The notes beneath the pieces are model-generated. The model made no database searches. It was not told the origin of the DNA and saw only the letters and a list, made by a program, of their open reading frames with translations. A program made the position numbers and the translations under genes. 22,423 nt of DNA, taken from positions 64,001-86,423 of the IMG/VR virus record IMGVR_UViG_3300033153_005726; one strand, 5' to 3'. This DNA is from a virus. This document shows positions 15,028 through 21,092 of this stretch, piece after piece. How positions within the stretch are numbered: position 1 is the first letter of the stretch; every line of letters starts with the position of its first letter.

Positions 15028-15104
15028 AAATCATGGCAAGTGAATAATCACTTTGCTATATAGCTGAATTTTCAGCAAAAATTCATACCTTAAAGGGTGA
15101 TAAA

Positions 15105-15809
15105 ATGAAAGTAACAAAAAACAGTAGTAATGGTAATGGCAACAACGTAGCAAAAACATCAAAAATTCAAGTAGTTAGCATTAATAACAGGCGTGCAATA
15201 AATGCACCCACTACTGTACCGCAAGTAGTTGAAATGACTGATGTTTTTAAGCAAGTGCAATCACTGAGTAGTTTAACAGTTGAAAATGGGTATTTACTTG
15301 ATGCAAGTGGTTGTTATTACTCACCATTTGGGCATGGTAAAAAACGTGAACTGGCTAAAATGGCAAACAACGCCCAAATTGATGTGGCCTTGTGTCAAGG
15401 GGCCGTAATGATTGATATTTTAGTAAGTGATACTGATACGCCAAGTAGGGTATGCAATAGGCATAATGAGTATGATATTGAAAAACGGCCTGAATGCAAT
15501 AACACACTAAATCAGCTATTTACACTTGATTTAATTTATAATCACTTAGCATTTTTAAGTGGTAAAGGTAATGGCAAAAATAGCCTACAAAAACGGTTAC
15601 TTAACACACTTGACAAAGCCACTATTGAGCAAGTGAATGACATTGCTAGCCAGGTACATGAAATCATTACAAAAATGTGGGTTACGTGTGAGCATATGAT
15701 AAACACACGTGATGGTAGTAAAAAGCATAGTGCTCAACAGTACCAACAAACCTGTGAAATATCAGGTACTTACGGCAGGTCATTCAGTACCAAAGCAGCA
15801 ATTGTATAG
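15105..15809 (+). CDS. Early protein, paralog 1 of a SPFGH / FLSG-NGKN family, unknown
   Basis: The 234-residue protein has an N/S/T-rich start and then conserved blocks: SPFGH (73-77), IDVALCQG (92-99), a helix with HLAFLSGKGNGKNSLQKRLL (147-166), and SQVHEIITKM (182-191). All four blocks recur in the same order in the product of 20326-20814. The GNGKN segment is Gly/Asn/Lys-rich and could bind phosphate, but no known family is recognised. The gene starts the rightward cluster, behind the early promoter and SD AAAGGG. Its extra N-terminus (about 50 residues) and C-terminus (CEISGTYGRSFSTKAAIV) are absent from the paralog. AT-rich codon use marks it off from the later genes. It is probably early expressed, with unknown function. 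Confidence 0.85.
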   Translation: MKVTKNSSNGNGNNVAKTSKIQVVSINNRRAINAPTTVPQVVEMTDVFKQVQSLSSLTVENGYLLDASGCYYSPFGHGKKRELAKMANNAQIDVALCQGAVMIDILVSDTDTPSRVCNRHNEYDIEKRPECNNTLNQLFTLDLIYNHLAFLSGKGNGKNSLQKRLLNTLDKATIEQVNDIASQVHEIITKMWVTCEHMINTRDGSKKHSAQQYQQTCEISGTYGRSFSTKAAIV

Positions 15810-15821
15810 CTGGTAACTAAC

Positions 15822-15848
15822 ACCTTGCCAGCATAGTGCTGGCAAGGT
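15822..15848 (+). other. 12-bp perfect hairpin between early genes
   Basis: ACCTTGCCAGCA (15822-15833), loop TAG, TGCTGGCAAGGT (15837-15848). It is flanked by TAACTAAC direct repeats and lies before the next SD. No T-run follows, so it is a likely mRNA stabiliser or processing site. Confidence 0.85.
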
Positions 15849-15882
15849 AACTAACTGATAACACATAACAAAGGACAACAAA

Positions 15883-16044
15883 ATGACAATTACAATCAAT
15901 ACGCAAACTACTGAAATCATTGACAATAATGACCTACAGCAATTAGCTGATGATTGTCAGCAACTTACTGAAATCATTGATGAATTTAATGACCTGAATA
16001 CTGATATTGATTATGAGCTACTTGATGGTACAATCATCAAATAA
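15883..16044 (+). CDS. Small very acidic protein, 53 residues
   Basis: ATG at 15883 behind AAAGGACAACAAA encodes 53 residues to TAA at 16042-16044. It is extremely acidic: 13 Asp or Glu against one Lys at the C-terminus, with text LADDCQQLTEIIDEFNDLNT suggesting a helix. No family is recognised. Small acidic phage proteins of this kind may inhibit host DNA-binding enzymes by charge mimicry, but that is only an inference from charge. Placed between two strong hairpins, it has the layout of a real gene. Confidence 0.75.
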   Translation: MTITINTQTTEIIDNNDLQQLADDCQQLTEIIDEFNDLNTDIDYELLDGTIIK

Positions 16045-16056
16045 GTGAACAATTAC

Positions 16057-16119
16057 AATGAGTTAGCTATGTTAGCTCATTGTGCTGGTTTACTTATAAA
16101 CCAAATGGCAATATTGCCA
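16057..16119 (+). other. Two hairpins/palindrome before the next gene
   Basis: AATGAGTTA (16057-16065) pairs with TAGCTCATT (16073-16081) with one G-U pair. TGGCAATATTGCCA (16106-16119) is a perfect 14-bp palindrome. SD TTAGGGG follows before 16148. Confidence 0.7.
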
Positions 16120-16147
16120 ACAATAACACCTACTTAGGGGTAACAAC

Positions 16148-16825
16148 ATGAACTTAATTGAAAGTAATGACTACCAAACAACCCGTTTAAATAACCGTTT
16201 TAACTCATTAAATTTGAATGACCTGCAAGCTGAGACGGTAATTTGTATAGCATATGCAATATGCTATACACTTGATGAATATGAAAATTTCATGAATAAA
16301 ATCAGTATTGCAGGCACTATCGCTGATAATGTTGATGATATAGTAAAGCAGTTTAATATTGCTCATTTTGTTGGCTGCGATGATGTACTTACCGGACCAC
16401 AATGTATAAGTGAATTCACTGAAATTGAAAATAAGTATAAACACCCCACGGCAATAACGCCAACCACCCCTACAACTGAGGACGTAAAAATGACTGATTT
16501 ATCAATGACTAATTTAACTGGTAAAATTGAATCAAGTGAACCTGATGTATGTTTTGAATCATTGAATGCTATGAACATCATGTTTTGTGTAATGAGTATT
16601 GATCCAATGCTTGAATATGCACAAGCCACAAAAATTGTAAATTCAATACGGTATGCAACAAACCACGTTGAGTTTGACTGGACACCAAGTTTACAACTTG
16701 ATGAAGTGAGCCAAGTAATTTTCATGGTAAATGATAAGTACAATAAAAGTAATGCTGATTTTGATGCTTCACAAATGCTTGATATGTGTGATTACGAACA
16801 CAAAAACGCATTTAAAATAGTGTAA
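16148..16825 (+). CDS. Early protein with possible internal duplication, unknown
   Basis: The 225-residue acidic protein has two similar-looking halves split by a Pro/Thr linker (HPTAITPTTPTTEDV, about 98-112). Half one runs from FNSLNLNDLQAETVICIAYA to ISEFTEIENKYK, half two from FESLNAMNIMFCVMSI to VSQVIFMVNDKYNKS; both start with F-x-SLN and end with a similar helix and KY. The halves may be diverged duplicates, but identity is low by eye. No known family. SD TTAGGGG, 11 bases before the ATG. Codon use is AT-rich, like the first gene. Confidence 0.8.
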   Translation: MNLIESNDYQTTRLNNRFNSLNLNDLQAETVICIAYAICYTLDEYENFMNKISIAGTIADNVDDIVKQFNIAHFVGCDDVLTGPQCISEFTEIENKYKHPTAITPTTPTTEDVKMTDLSMTNLTGKIESSEPDVCFESLNAMNIMFCVMSIDPMLEYAQATKIVNSIRYATNHVEFDWTPSLQLDEVSQVIFMVNDKYNKSNADFDASQMLDMCDYEHKNAFKIV

Positions 16826-16840
16826 TCATTAATCATTAAC

Positions 16841-16874
16841 TAGTTGCTGGTAGCAATAACGCTACCAGCAACTA
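16841..16874 (+). other. 14-bp perfect hairpin before next gene
   Basis: TAGTTGCTGGTAGC (16841-16854), loop AATAAC, GCTACCAGCAACTA (16861-16874). The strongest stem in the window; just before the SD TAGGAGAA. No U-run. Confidence 0.9.
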
Positions 16875-16891
16875 CTACCTAGGAGAACGAC

Positions 16892-17314
16892 ATGAACGCA
16901 ATACTTATTAACGGTTTGGCAATAACTTATACAGTAACGGCAATATTTGACTATAGAGAAAACTACGCAGCCAACGACTGGGATGGCGAAGGTCACTGTC
17001 CACAATGCTGGAAGTGTAAATATGGCGATGATATACTGGTCGCTGATGGTATCACACAAGAAATGCTGGATGATGCAGCGTTCATGGAAACGCTGTATGG
17101 GATGGCAAGGGAGCATGATTATGGCAACGATTATGCTACTAATTGGTTCAGTCACTTTGATGTCTCACTCTCTGGTGCACCAACAAGAGATGAGGAAATG
17201 GACCTGGAGATGATGGAATGGGAAAGTAACATGGCTAGGGAAGCAGCATATGAGGAAGTGGGCAGTGACGGATACTGGATGACAGTAGCGGAAAGCATGG
17301 GTTATGAAGCGTAA
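16892..17314 (+). CDS. Early acidic protein with Cys cluster, unknown
   Basis: The 140-residue product behind CTAGGAGAACGAC has a beta-rich start (ILINGLAITYTVTAIFDY) and a C-x2-C-x2-C cluster in GHCPQCWKCKYGDD (about 34-47). A long acidic helical tail (DEEMDLEMMEWESNMAREAA) follows. The clustered cysteines could hold zinc, but a complete four-ligand set is not clear. I do not recognise a family. Confidence 0.78.
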   Translation: MNAILINGLAITYTVTAIFDYRENYAANDWDGEGHCPQCWKCKYGDDILVADGITQEMLDDAAFMETLYGMAREHDYGNDYATNWFSHFDVSLSGAPTRDEEMDLEMMEWESNMAREAAYEEVGSDGYWMTVAESMGYEA

Positions 17315-17329
17315 GACGTGAAGGGGGTG

Positions 17330-17419
17330 GGTATCTTGACTGATACCGCCTCGTTATAAAGGGGTGGGTATACAGGGGTATACCCATCACATCTAAACAG
17401 GGGGATATAGACAGCCCCC
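17330..17419 (+). other. Three hairpins between 17315 and 17434
   Basis: GGTATC (17330-17335) with GATACC (17342-17347); TGGGTATAC (17365-17373) with GTATACCCA (17378-17386), 9 bp and extendable; GGGGG (17400-17404) with CCCCC (17415-17419). SD ATAGGAG follows at once. No gene is seen in this gap. Confidence 0.75.
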
Positions 17420-17434
17420 ATATAGGAGAACAGT

Positions 17435-17659
17435 ATGAAACGAGTAGCATGGATTACAAATGAGACAATCACCGTATGTGAAGTACCTGAAATTGACCTG
17501 TACGACCCTAGAGACGGTGAGTGCCAAAATGCATATGGGGTGCATACGGTAGCAGTGGACGGGGATATTAGTGATTATCATATTATCAACGTTATGGAAA
17601 CGGCATTTCTTGATTGGAGCACTGTTGACTATATTTGTGCAGAGCGGCATAGCAAGTAG
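17435..17659 (+). CDS. Small early protein, 74 residues, unknown
   Basis: Starts behind ATAGGAGAACAGT. Acidic and beta-rich, with text KRVAWITNETITVCEVPEID, then VHTVAVDGDISDYHIINVME. A central G-rich segment separates two strand pairs. No family is recognised. It shares an SD type (AGGAGAACAGT) with the gene at 19000. Confidence 0.75.
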   Translation: MKRVAWITNETITVCEVPEIDLYDPRDGECQNAYGVHTVAVDGDISDYHIINVMETAFLDWSTVDYICAERHSK

Positions 17660-17672
17660 ACACCTGGATTAC

Positions 17673-17701
17673 TTGCTAAACGATGGTATATATACTATAC
17701 T
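17673..17701 (+). promoter_or_regulatory. Early promoter TTGCTA-17-TATACT
   Basis: -35 TTGCTA (17673-17678), 17-base spacer, -10 TATACT (17696-17701). The predicted transcript starts about 10 bases before the 17718-17743 hairpin, so the RNA 5' end would be capped by the stem. Confidence 0.68.
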
Positions 17702-17717
17702 AAAAATAAAAACACAC

Positions 17718-17743
17718 GGGGTATGTCACCTACGACATACCCC
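17718..17743 (+). other. 5'-leader hairpin with ACCTAC loop
   Basis: GGGGTATGTC (17718-17727), loop ACCTAC, GACATACCCC (17734-17743), a perfect 10-bp stem. Followed by SD CTTAGGAGGG. The loop CCTA could in principle pair with the TAGG of the SD. Confidence 0.85.
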
Positions 17744-17768
17744 ACAACAACCCTTAGGAGGGTATATC

Positions 17769-17987
17769 ATGACTACAAATAAACAAGTAGCTCAAACGAC
17801 AATAGCAGTTCAACATGGTGGCGACATTGACCATATCACTAAATGGGTTCATGCTGTCCGTATGACTGATGAAAATGATATGGGTACGACATTCACCCGT
17901 ATAGCCACTTGGTTCAATGAAACTTGGGAGGTTACCATTTATGAAGGCAATCAGTATGCTGCCGACATAATCAGCAAAACACTGTAG
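17769..17987 (+). CDS. Small early protein, 72 residues, unknown
   Basis: The start chosen is ATG at 17769 behind CTTAGGAGGGTATATC, not the in-frame upstream codon at 17571 that would overlap the previous gene. The 72 residues read MTTNKQVAQTTIAVQHGGDI, then a helix (ITKWVHAVRMTD) and two strands (TRIATWFNETWEVTIYEG). The gene sits directly behind a promoter and leader hairpin and is the first of a transcript. No family recognised. Confidence 0.75.
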   Translation: MTTNKQVAQTTIAVQHGGDIDHITKWVHAVRMTDENDMGTTFTRIATWFNETWEVTIYEGNQYAADIISKTL

Positions 17988-17999
17988 GACAAAACTAAA

Positions 18000-18025
18000 G
18001 GGGTGGCTCACTTACGAGGTGCCTC
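18000..18025 (+). other. Leader hairpin with ACTTAC loop
   Basis: GGGGTG (18000-18005) pairs with TGCCTC (18020-18025) using G-U pairs, and CTC (18007-18009) pairs with GAG (18016-18018) around ACTTAC. The loop resembles that at 17728-17733. An SD (TTAGGGG) follows. Confidence 0.6.
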
Positions 18026-18049
18026 TTAATTCAAATTAGGGGACATAAC

Positions 18050-18448
18050 ATGGGACAGTATGGTAAATACAGTATTGAAGACAAGTTTAATTTCCACCCT
18101 TGTATTACAGTGACCGACTTTGCTGGACAAGGGGTGCCGCAGGAAGTGCAGGACGTACTTGAGGAATTAACCACCGACCTTAATCATGTTGAGGTACTTG
18201 AGGACATCAAAATTGCATGTTCATCAAATACAGGATGCTGCCCGAGTGATAAAGGTCCTGTTGAGTGGAGCGTAGGATCACAATATGAGGGTGGCTCTAC
18301 CTGTATATGGACGTCATATGAAAACAATGGGGTATACAGGTGGGTATACAGAGAGAGTTGGTCCGGTAATGACCATGCAGTAATTAACCAAGGACGGGAA
18401 GTGGTAGCTGATTGTTTGTGTCTTGCGACTGAAGGAAACCCTTACTAG
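18050..18448 (+). CDS. Early protein with several cysteines, unknown
   Basis: The 132-residue product begins MGQYGKYSIEDKFNFHPCIT and is mostly beta-strand and loop text, with VEWSVGSQYEGGSTCIWTSY and YRWVYRESWSGND in the middle. It contains seven cysteines (including CC in NTGCCPSDKG) and a C-terminal VADCLCLATEGNPY. The arrangement suggests a compact beta-rich domain. No known family is recognised. SD TTAGGGG. Confidence 0.77.
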   Translation: MGQYGKYSIEDKFNFHPCITVTDFAGQGVPQEVQDVLEELTTDLNHVEVLEDIKIACSSNTGCCPSDKGPVEWSVGSQYEGGSTCIWTSYENNGVYRWVYRESWSGNDHAVINQGREVVADCLCLATEGNPY

Positions 18449-18457
18449 GAGAATACA

Positions 18458-18511
18458 ATGCACGCCTTGAGAGAGCGAGGGTATATAACCGTAGGTAAGA
18501 CATTGATTTGA
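18458..18511 (+). CDS. 17-residue small ORF
   Basis: ATG behind CTAGGAGAATACA (a good SD of the same type as neighbours) encodes MHALRERGYITVGKTLI and then TGA. It lies between 18448 and the promoter at 18524. Coding status is uncertain, but the SD is as good as that of accepted genes, so a leader peptide or micro-protein is possible. Confidence 0.4.
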   Translation: MHALRERGYITVGKTLI

Positions 18512-18512
18512 T

Positions 18513-18552
18513 TACCAAACTACTTGACTTTAGATGGAATGTTTGGTACTAT
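18513..18552 (+). promoter_or_regulatory. Early promoter TTGACT-17-TACTAT with flanking inverted repeat
   Basis: -35 TTGACT (18524-18529), 17-base spacer, -10 TACTAT (18547-18552). TACCAAAC (18513-18520) and GTTTGGTA (18541-18548) are an exact 8-bp inverted repeat flanking the -35 and reaching the -10, so this looks like an operator at which a bound protein would block RNA polymerase. Confidence 0.68.
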
Positions 18553-18567
18553 AAAAATAAAACACAA

Positions 18568-18593
18568 GGGGCTGACCACCTACGGACAGCCCC
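18568..18593 (+). other. 5'-leader hairpin with ACCTAC loop (second copy)
   Basis: GGGGCTGACC (18568-18577), loop ACCTAC, GGACAGCCCC (18584-18593) with one A-A mismatch. It follows the promoter as at 17718-17743 and precedes CCTAGGAGGG. Stem sequence differs while the loop and SD are kept, which suggests selection on structure. Confidence 0.85.
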
Positions 18594-18618
18594 ACTATAA
18601 CCCCTAGGAGGGTATAAC

Positions 18619-18933
18619 ATGGCACGCATCAAACGACAGTTAATAATCAGGCGTGATGGTGAGACCACTGAAAAAACGGTATACACACCACAGGTCGTAA
18701 AACGTCCATCACCTAAAACATGGGAGAAGGTATGTATGACAGGTAGCACCGATGAGCAGCGTAAACGCCTCACCAATGGACAGTGGGCTGAATATAGTGA
18801 GCTCCGCAGGGGTTTACACATCATTGATCCAAACATGATGATTGAAGACGCAAGCCTCAGTACATTGCGGGACATCATGCGCACTGTTAATATCATGGAC
18901 TGCAAGGTGGCTATTCACCGTATGTCCGTATAA
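18619..18933 (+). CDS. Small early basic protein, 104 residues, unknown
   Basis: Behind CCTAGGAGGGTATAAC. Unlike its acidic neighbours it is basic at the start (MARIKRQLIIRRDGETTEKT), with a charged loop (VKRPSPKTWEKVCMTGSTDE) and helix (QRKRLTNGQWAEYSELRRGL). Then comes LSTLRDIMRTVNIMDCK. No family recognised; nucleic acid binding is possible from charge. Confidence 0.77.
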   Translation: MARIKRQLIIRRDGETTEKTVYTPQVVKRPSPKTWEKVCMTGSTDEQRKRLTNGQWAEYSELRRGLHIIDPNMMIEDASLSTLRDIMRTVNIMDCKVAIHRMSV

Positions 18934-18940
18934 CACAACT

Positions 18941-18984
18941 GGGGTGGCTACGACAGCACCTCACAATTTACCCCTAAAGGGGTA
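18941..18984 (+). other. Two hairpins before 19000
   Basis: GGGGTG (18941-18946) with CACCTC (18957-18962), loop including CTACGAC; and TACCCC (18969-18974) with GGGGTA (18979-18984). The SD TAGGAG follows. Confidence 0.7.
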
Positions 18985-18999
18985 CACTAGGAGAACAGT

Positions 19000-19395
19000 A
19001 TGAAAATTTTAGTAGACCAAACAAGCTTTCAATCCCAGGATTATGCAGGCATCACCGACCCAGTAGCATCACTGTCCATTATTGAGGTACCTGATACGAC
19101 CAATGTGCAATTGATTAACAACGGCACTTCCTGTAACTTTATTTGGTTGGATGAACCTGATCAATACCCTATCATCCGCAATATTAATATCACACTGGAT
19201 GATGTGTTTATCAACCCTATGTGCGACACTGCCCCTGATCATATTTATGATGCCTTTGCATTTGACAAAGGGGACGTGCCTGCTGCAGGACAGCCTGATG
19301 ATGAACGGTTTAGGATGTCAGTAGCACTGCATCATCTGTATTACCGCATTGTTATCACTGAGGACATCATGGCCATTTACGCTGATTACTTATAG
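19000..19395 (+). CDS. Early acidic protein, 131 residues, unknown
   Basis: Behind CTAGGAGAACAGT. Strongly acidic: DDV, DEPDQYP and CDTAPDHIYDAFAFDKGDVP. Starts MKILVDQTSFQSQDYAGITD, then beta-strand text (ASLSIIEVPDTTNVQLIN), and a C-terminal helix LHHLYYRIVITEDIMAIYAD. No family recognised. Its SD class matches 17435, which suggests co-regulation at the translational level. Confidence 0.77.
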   Translation: MKILVDQTSFQSQDYAGITDPVASLSIIEVPDTTNVQLINNGTSCNFIWLDEPDQYPIIRNINITLDDVFINPMCDTAPDHIYDAFAFDKGDVPAAGQPDDERFRMSVALHHLYYRIVITEDIMAIYADYL

Positions 19396-19413
19396 GATAC
19401 CTAACCAACCATA

Positions 19414-19497
19414 TAGTAGTGTCCTCTAAATAGTTAAGGGCTGTAAGTAGGGGACATTACTACAATTGTCTACTTTCACCGCCTAGGGCAAAGTAGA
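19414..19497 (+). other. Two hairpins in the gap before 19522
   Basis: TAGTAGTGTCC (19414-19424) with GGACATTACTA (19452-19462), one G-U pair; and TCTACTTT (19469-19476) with AAAGTAGA (19490-19497). They are followed by ACACAAGGATACC before the gene at 19522. Confidence 0.75.
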
Positions 19498-19521
19498 TAA
19501 AACCTAACACAAGGATACCAT

Positions 19522-19860
19522 ATGAATTTCTTACTTATCGCAGCTTACAGGGCAGGTTATCAAATGTACGGTCCTGAATCAGGGCATGTCTACTTTTCGT
19601 TTTACTCTACTGATATCGTCCATACCACACTATCTGAACGTATTGAAGAGGATGAGGAGAACGGGTATGATCCTGAAGACTTTGGTTTACTTGGGACACA
19701 TGAGTATGGCTTTACCTTGGACGGGGTGGGTATTGATTGTGCCGACACCCTTATTTCAGAACATGCTACCCATGACACTTTTTACACTTATCATCCTGAA
19801 GTGGGTGTCTCAGTAATAACGGGGTGTAATGCAACACTGAGATGTGGTTCTAAAGAGTAG
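19522..19860 (+). CDS. Early acidic protein, 112 residues, unknown
   Basis: Begins MNFLLIAAYRAGYQMYGPES, a hydrophobic start followed by acidic text (IEEDEENGYDPEDFGLLGTH). The rest is beta-like (TLDGVGIDCADTLISEHATH) with a C-terminal VSVITGCNATLRCGSKE. SD AAGGATACC. Not recognised. Confidence 0.75.
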   Translation: MNFLLIAAYRAGYQMYGPESGHVYFSFYSTDIVHTTLSERIEEDEENGYDPEDFGLLGTHEYGFTLDGVGIDCADTLISEHATHDTFYTYHPEVGVSVITGCNATLRCGSKE

Positions 19861-20233
19861 TAATCGGACGCTCACACGTCTAACAGGGGGTGGCATCTGC
19901 CTTGGTATGGCCTAATAAAAAAAGACGGGTACAGGGCAACCTCACGTCTTCGTCCTTCAAAAAGGACACCTGTCGTCTAAAACAATGTATCGTCCCGATT
20001 AGGGGTGGCACGTCCTTTCCACGACGATAGGAATTAGACAATACCGAATTAGAAATATTAGACGACCATATACTTTCGGGTCGGTATTTCATTTATTGGA
20101 CCAAAGGAGTCTGGGTCGCAATATAACAACGGGGATATGGACAACCACTCGTCCATGTCCATATATACCGTAGGTATATAGGACACCCTTAGAAATAAGA
20201 AGGAAACTATTTTCAAATAGAGGAAACTTTTAC
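19861..20233 (+). ncRNA. Candidate structured RNA in a 465-bp gene-free gap
   Basis: No ORF with a plausible start is seen on the plus strand. Stems read by eye: GGCA (19892-19895) with TGCC (19898-19901); AAGACG (19922-19927) with CGTCTT (19945-19950), enclosing AGG-GCAA-CCT; GTCCTT (19952-19957) with AAGGAC (19962-19967); and ATCGTC (19989-19994) with GACGAT (20023-20028) around GTGG/CCAC. Two stems are mutually exclusive: ATATGGACA (20135-20143) with TGTCCATAT (20156-20164), versus GTCC(A)TATATACC (20157-20169) with GGTATATAGGAC (20173-20184). GACG and GTC motifs recur throughout. A promoter for it was not found, so it could also be the long leader of 20326. Confidence 0.45.
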
Positions 20234-20262
20234 TTGCAAATAGACACGAAACTTTGTAAATT
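20234..20262 (+). promoter_or_regulatory. Early promoter TTGCAA-17-TAAATT
   Basis: -35 TTGCAA (20234-20239), 17-base spacer, -10 TAAATT (20257-20262) overlapping a further TATAAT. The tract TTGCAAATAGACA is also the -35 and start of the spacer of the promoter at 22142. It precedes the paralog gene at 20326, with a hairpin at the RNA 5' end. Confidence 0.62.
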
Positions 20263-20273
20263 ATAATTATCAA

Positions 20274-20300
20274 TGAGGCACACCACTAATGGGAGCCTCA
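20274..20300 (+). other. Leader hairpin with ACTAAT loop
   Basis: TGAGGC (20274-20279) with GCCTCA (20295-20300), an inner CC/GG pair and a central ACTAAT. SD CCTAGGAGGG follows. Confidence 0.7.
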
Positions 20301-20325
20301 CATATAAACCCTAGGAGGGTACAAC

Positions 20326-20814
20326 ATGACAAATCTTAACACTTTCAAAGCTATTGCCGAGAGAGCAGTCAATTCACCTAAGATAGCTGAAATTACAGAC
20401 GCCAATGCTGCATTGGATGAGCTTAGACTTCTGAATCTGCAGGGGCAGATGCAAGGTAATCGCCACTTGTCACCGTTTGGACATAACGCTACTGCTACCA
20501 ACGGGGATATTGATTTTGCTCTGTGTCGTGGGGAGCGTTTGTTGGACGATGTGATTGACAAAGTAAGTCGTTTCAAGAAGACACGTAAGGCTGACTATAG
20601 TACAGACAGAGGCGCATTGGCAAAATGTGTAGATCAGCACTTGAAATTCTTGTCAGGCCGCAATAATGGTAAGAATCGCCTTGCAGACCGCCTTATACGC
20701 TTCATGGGTGAAGATAAAATGGCACAGGCCATTGAAATGGAAGCTCAGATACACGCTATCATGTCACCTATTTACGATAGGATGCACACTGCATACCTTG
20801 CCACCTATAAGTAG
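20326..20814 (+). CDS. Early protein, paralog 2 of the SPFGH / FLSG-NGKN family, unknown
   Basis: This 162-residue protein is homologous to the product of 15105-15809: SPFGH (49-53), IDFALCRG (62-69), HLKFLSGRNNGKNRLADRLI (105-124), and AQIHAIMSPIYDRM (140-153). It lacks the other's long N- and C-terminal extensions, so it may be closer to the core domain. Its codon use has more GC. Starts behind CCTAGGAGGGTACAAC, a promoter and a leader hairpin, so it is the first gene of a transcript. The family is unrecognised. The Asn/Gly/Lys motif and conserved helix suggest a nucleic acid or nucleotide binding role, unproved. Confidence 0.87.
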   Translation: MTNLNTFKAIAERAVNSPKIAEITDANAALDELRLLNLQGQMQGNRHLSPFGHNATATNGDIDFALCRGERLLDDVIDKVSRFKKTRKADYSTDRGALAKCVDQHLKFLSGRNNGKNRLADRLIRFMGEDKMAQAIEMEAQIHAIMSPIYDRMHTAYLATYK

Positions 20815-20829
20815 GACGATATAGGCTGA

Positions 20830-20870
20830 AGGGCACTCATTTACCACGATACAGGGTGGGTGAGTGCTCT
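20830..20870 (+). other. Hairpin after paralog 2, possible weak terminator
   Basis: AGGGCACTCA (20830-20839) with TGAGTGCTCT (20861-20870), 10 bp including a G-U pair, followed by TTTG. The short U-run makes this a weak candidate for an intrinsic terminator. Confidence 0.55.
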
Positions 20871-20872
20871 TT

Positions 20873-20956
20873 GAAGGACTGCTCAGGAAGCATGCGGGGG
20901 AAACATGAAGGACTGCATGGGAAACATGAAGGACTGCTCAGGAAGCATGCGGGGGA
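20873..20956 (+). repeat. Two 29-bp exact repeats with a related unit between
   Basis: The bases at 20873-20901 and 20928-20956 are identical; both begin GAAGGACTGCTCAGGAAGCA. A shorter related unit (starting about 20907) lies between. The tract is followed by an inverted repeat CGTATAG (20976-20982) with CTATACG (20985-20991). No gene is called here: a GTG-start frame at 20856 exists but it lies in the repeats. Confidence 0.85.
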
Positions 20957-21020
20957 TAACATACTGCCCAGGAAGCGTATAGGACTATACGGGGATAATA
21001 CTCACATAGGAGGACACAAC

Positions 21021-21092
21021 ATGAAAATCATCATAGCGATTATAGACATCATGGTATTGATAATGATACTGGTAGGAATAGCCAAGATATAG
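21021..21092 (+). CDS. 23-residue single-pass membrane micro-protein
   Basis: ATG at 21021 behind a strong ATAGGAGGACACAAC encodes MKIIIAIIDIMVLIMILVGI and then AKI. It is one hydrophobic helix with an N-terminal Lys and C-terminal Lys, so it should insert in the host membrane. Small phage membrane peptides often disturb or block host membrane functions or superinfecting phages; this is only inference. An upstream in-frame reading from 20856 exists but the SD at 21005-21012 supports 21021. Confidence 0.6.
   Translation: MKIIIAIIDIMVLIMILVGIAKI

Larger units (their letters stand above)
14086..15104. other. Divergent control region, no gene
   Basis: This ~1-kb stretch separates the leftward late operon from the rightward early genes. 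I find no convincing ORF. It holds the late promoter (14113-14141), the repeat and palindrome elements listed separately, a CATAC-TGG-GTATG hairpin near 14608-14620, a GTAC-CGCCCC-GTAC near 14583-14596, and the early promoter at 15000-15027. A density of direct repeats and AT-rich text such as this is typical of phage replication origins or switch regions. Possible operator: GTGTACA in or near -10 of the late promoter. Confidence 0.7.

Noticed and set aside
15822-15848. Intrinsic terminator
   Set aside because: The stem is strong but is followed by TAACTAAC, not a T-run; the same holds for most other stems.
17571-17768. Longer version of the 17769 gene
   Set aside because: It would overlap the previous gene, the promoter and the hairpin, and has no SD at 17571.
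19880-20092. Leftward 70-residue ORF
   Set aside because: Same reasons: opposite strand, no SD, and it overlaps several predicted stems.
20058-20273. Leftward ORF ending in a phrase that looks protein-like
   Set aside because: Opposite to all neighbours, no SD, and it lies on the stem-rich region and a promoter.
19861-20325. tRNA gene
   Set aside because: No cloverleaf, no T-loop motif and no CCA end could be fitted to any of the stems.
20856-21020. GTG-start extension upstream of the membrane micro-protein
   Set aside because: It begins in a hairpin arm and runs through the 29-bp repeats; the strong SD supports ATG 21021.
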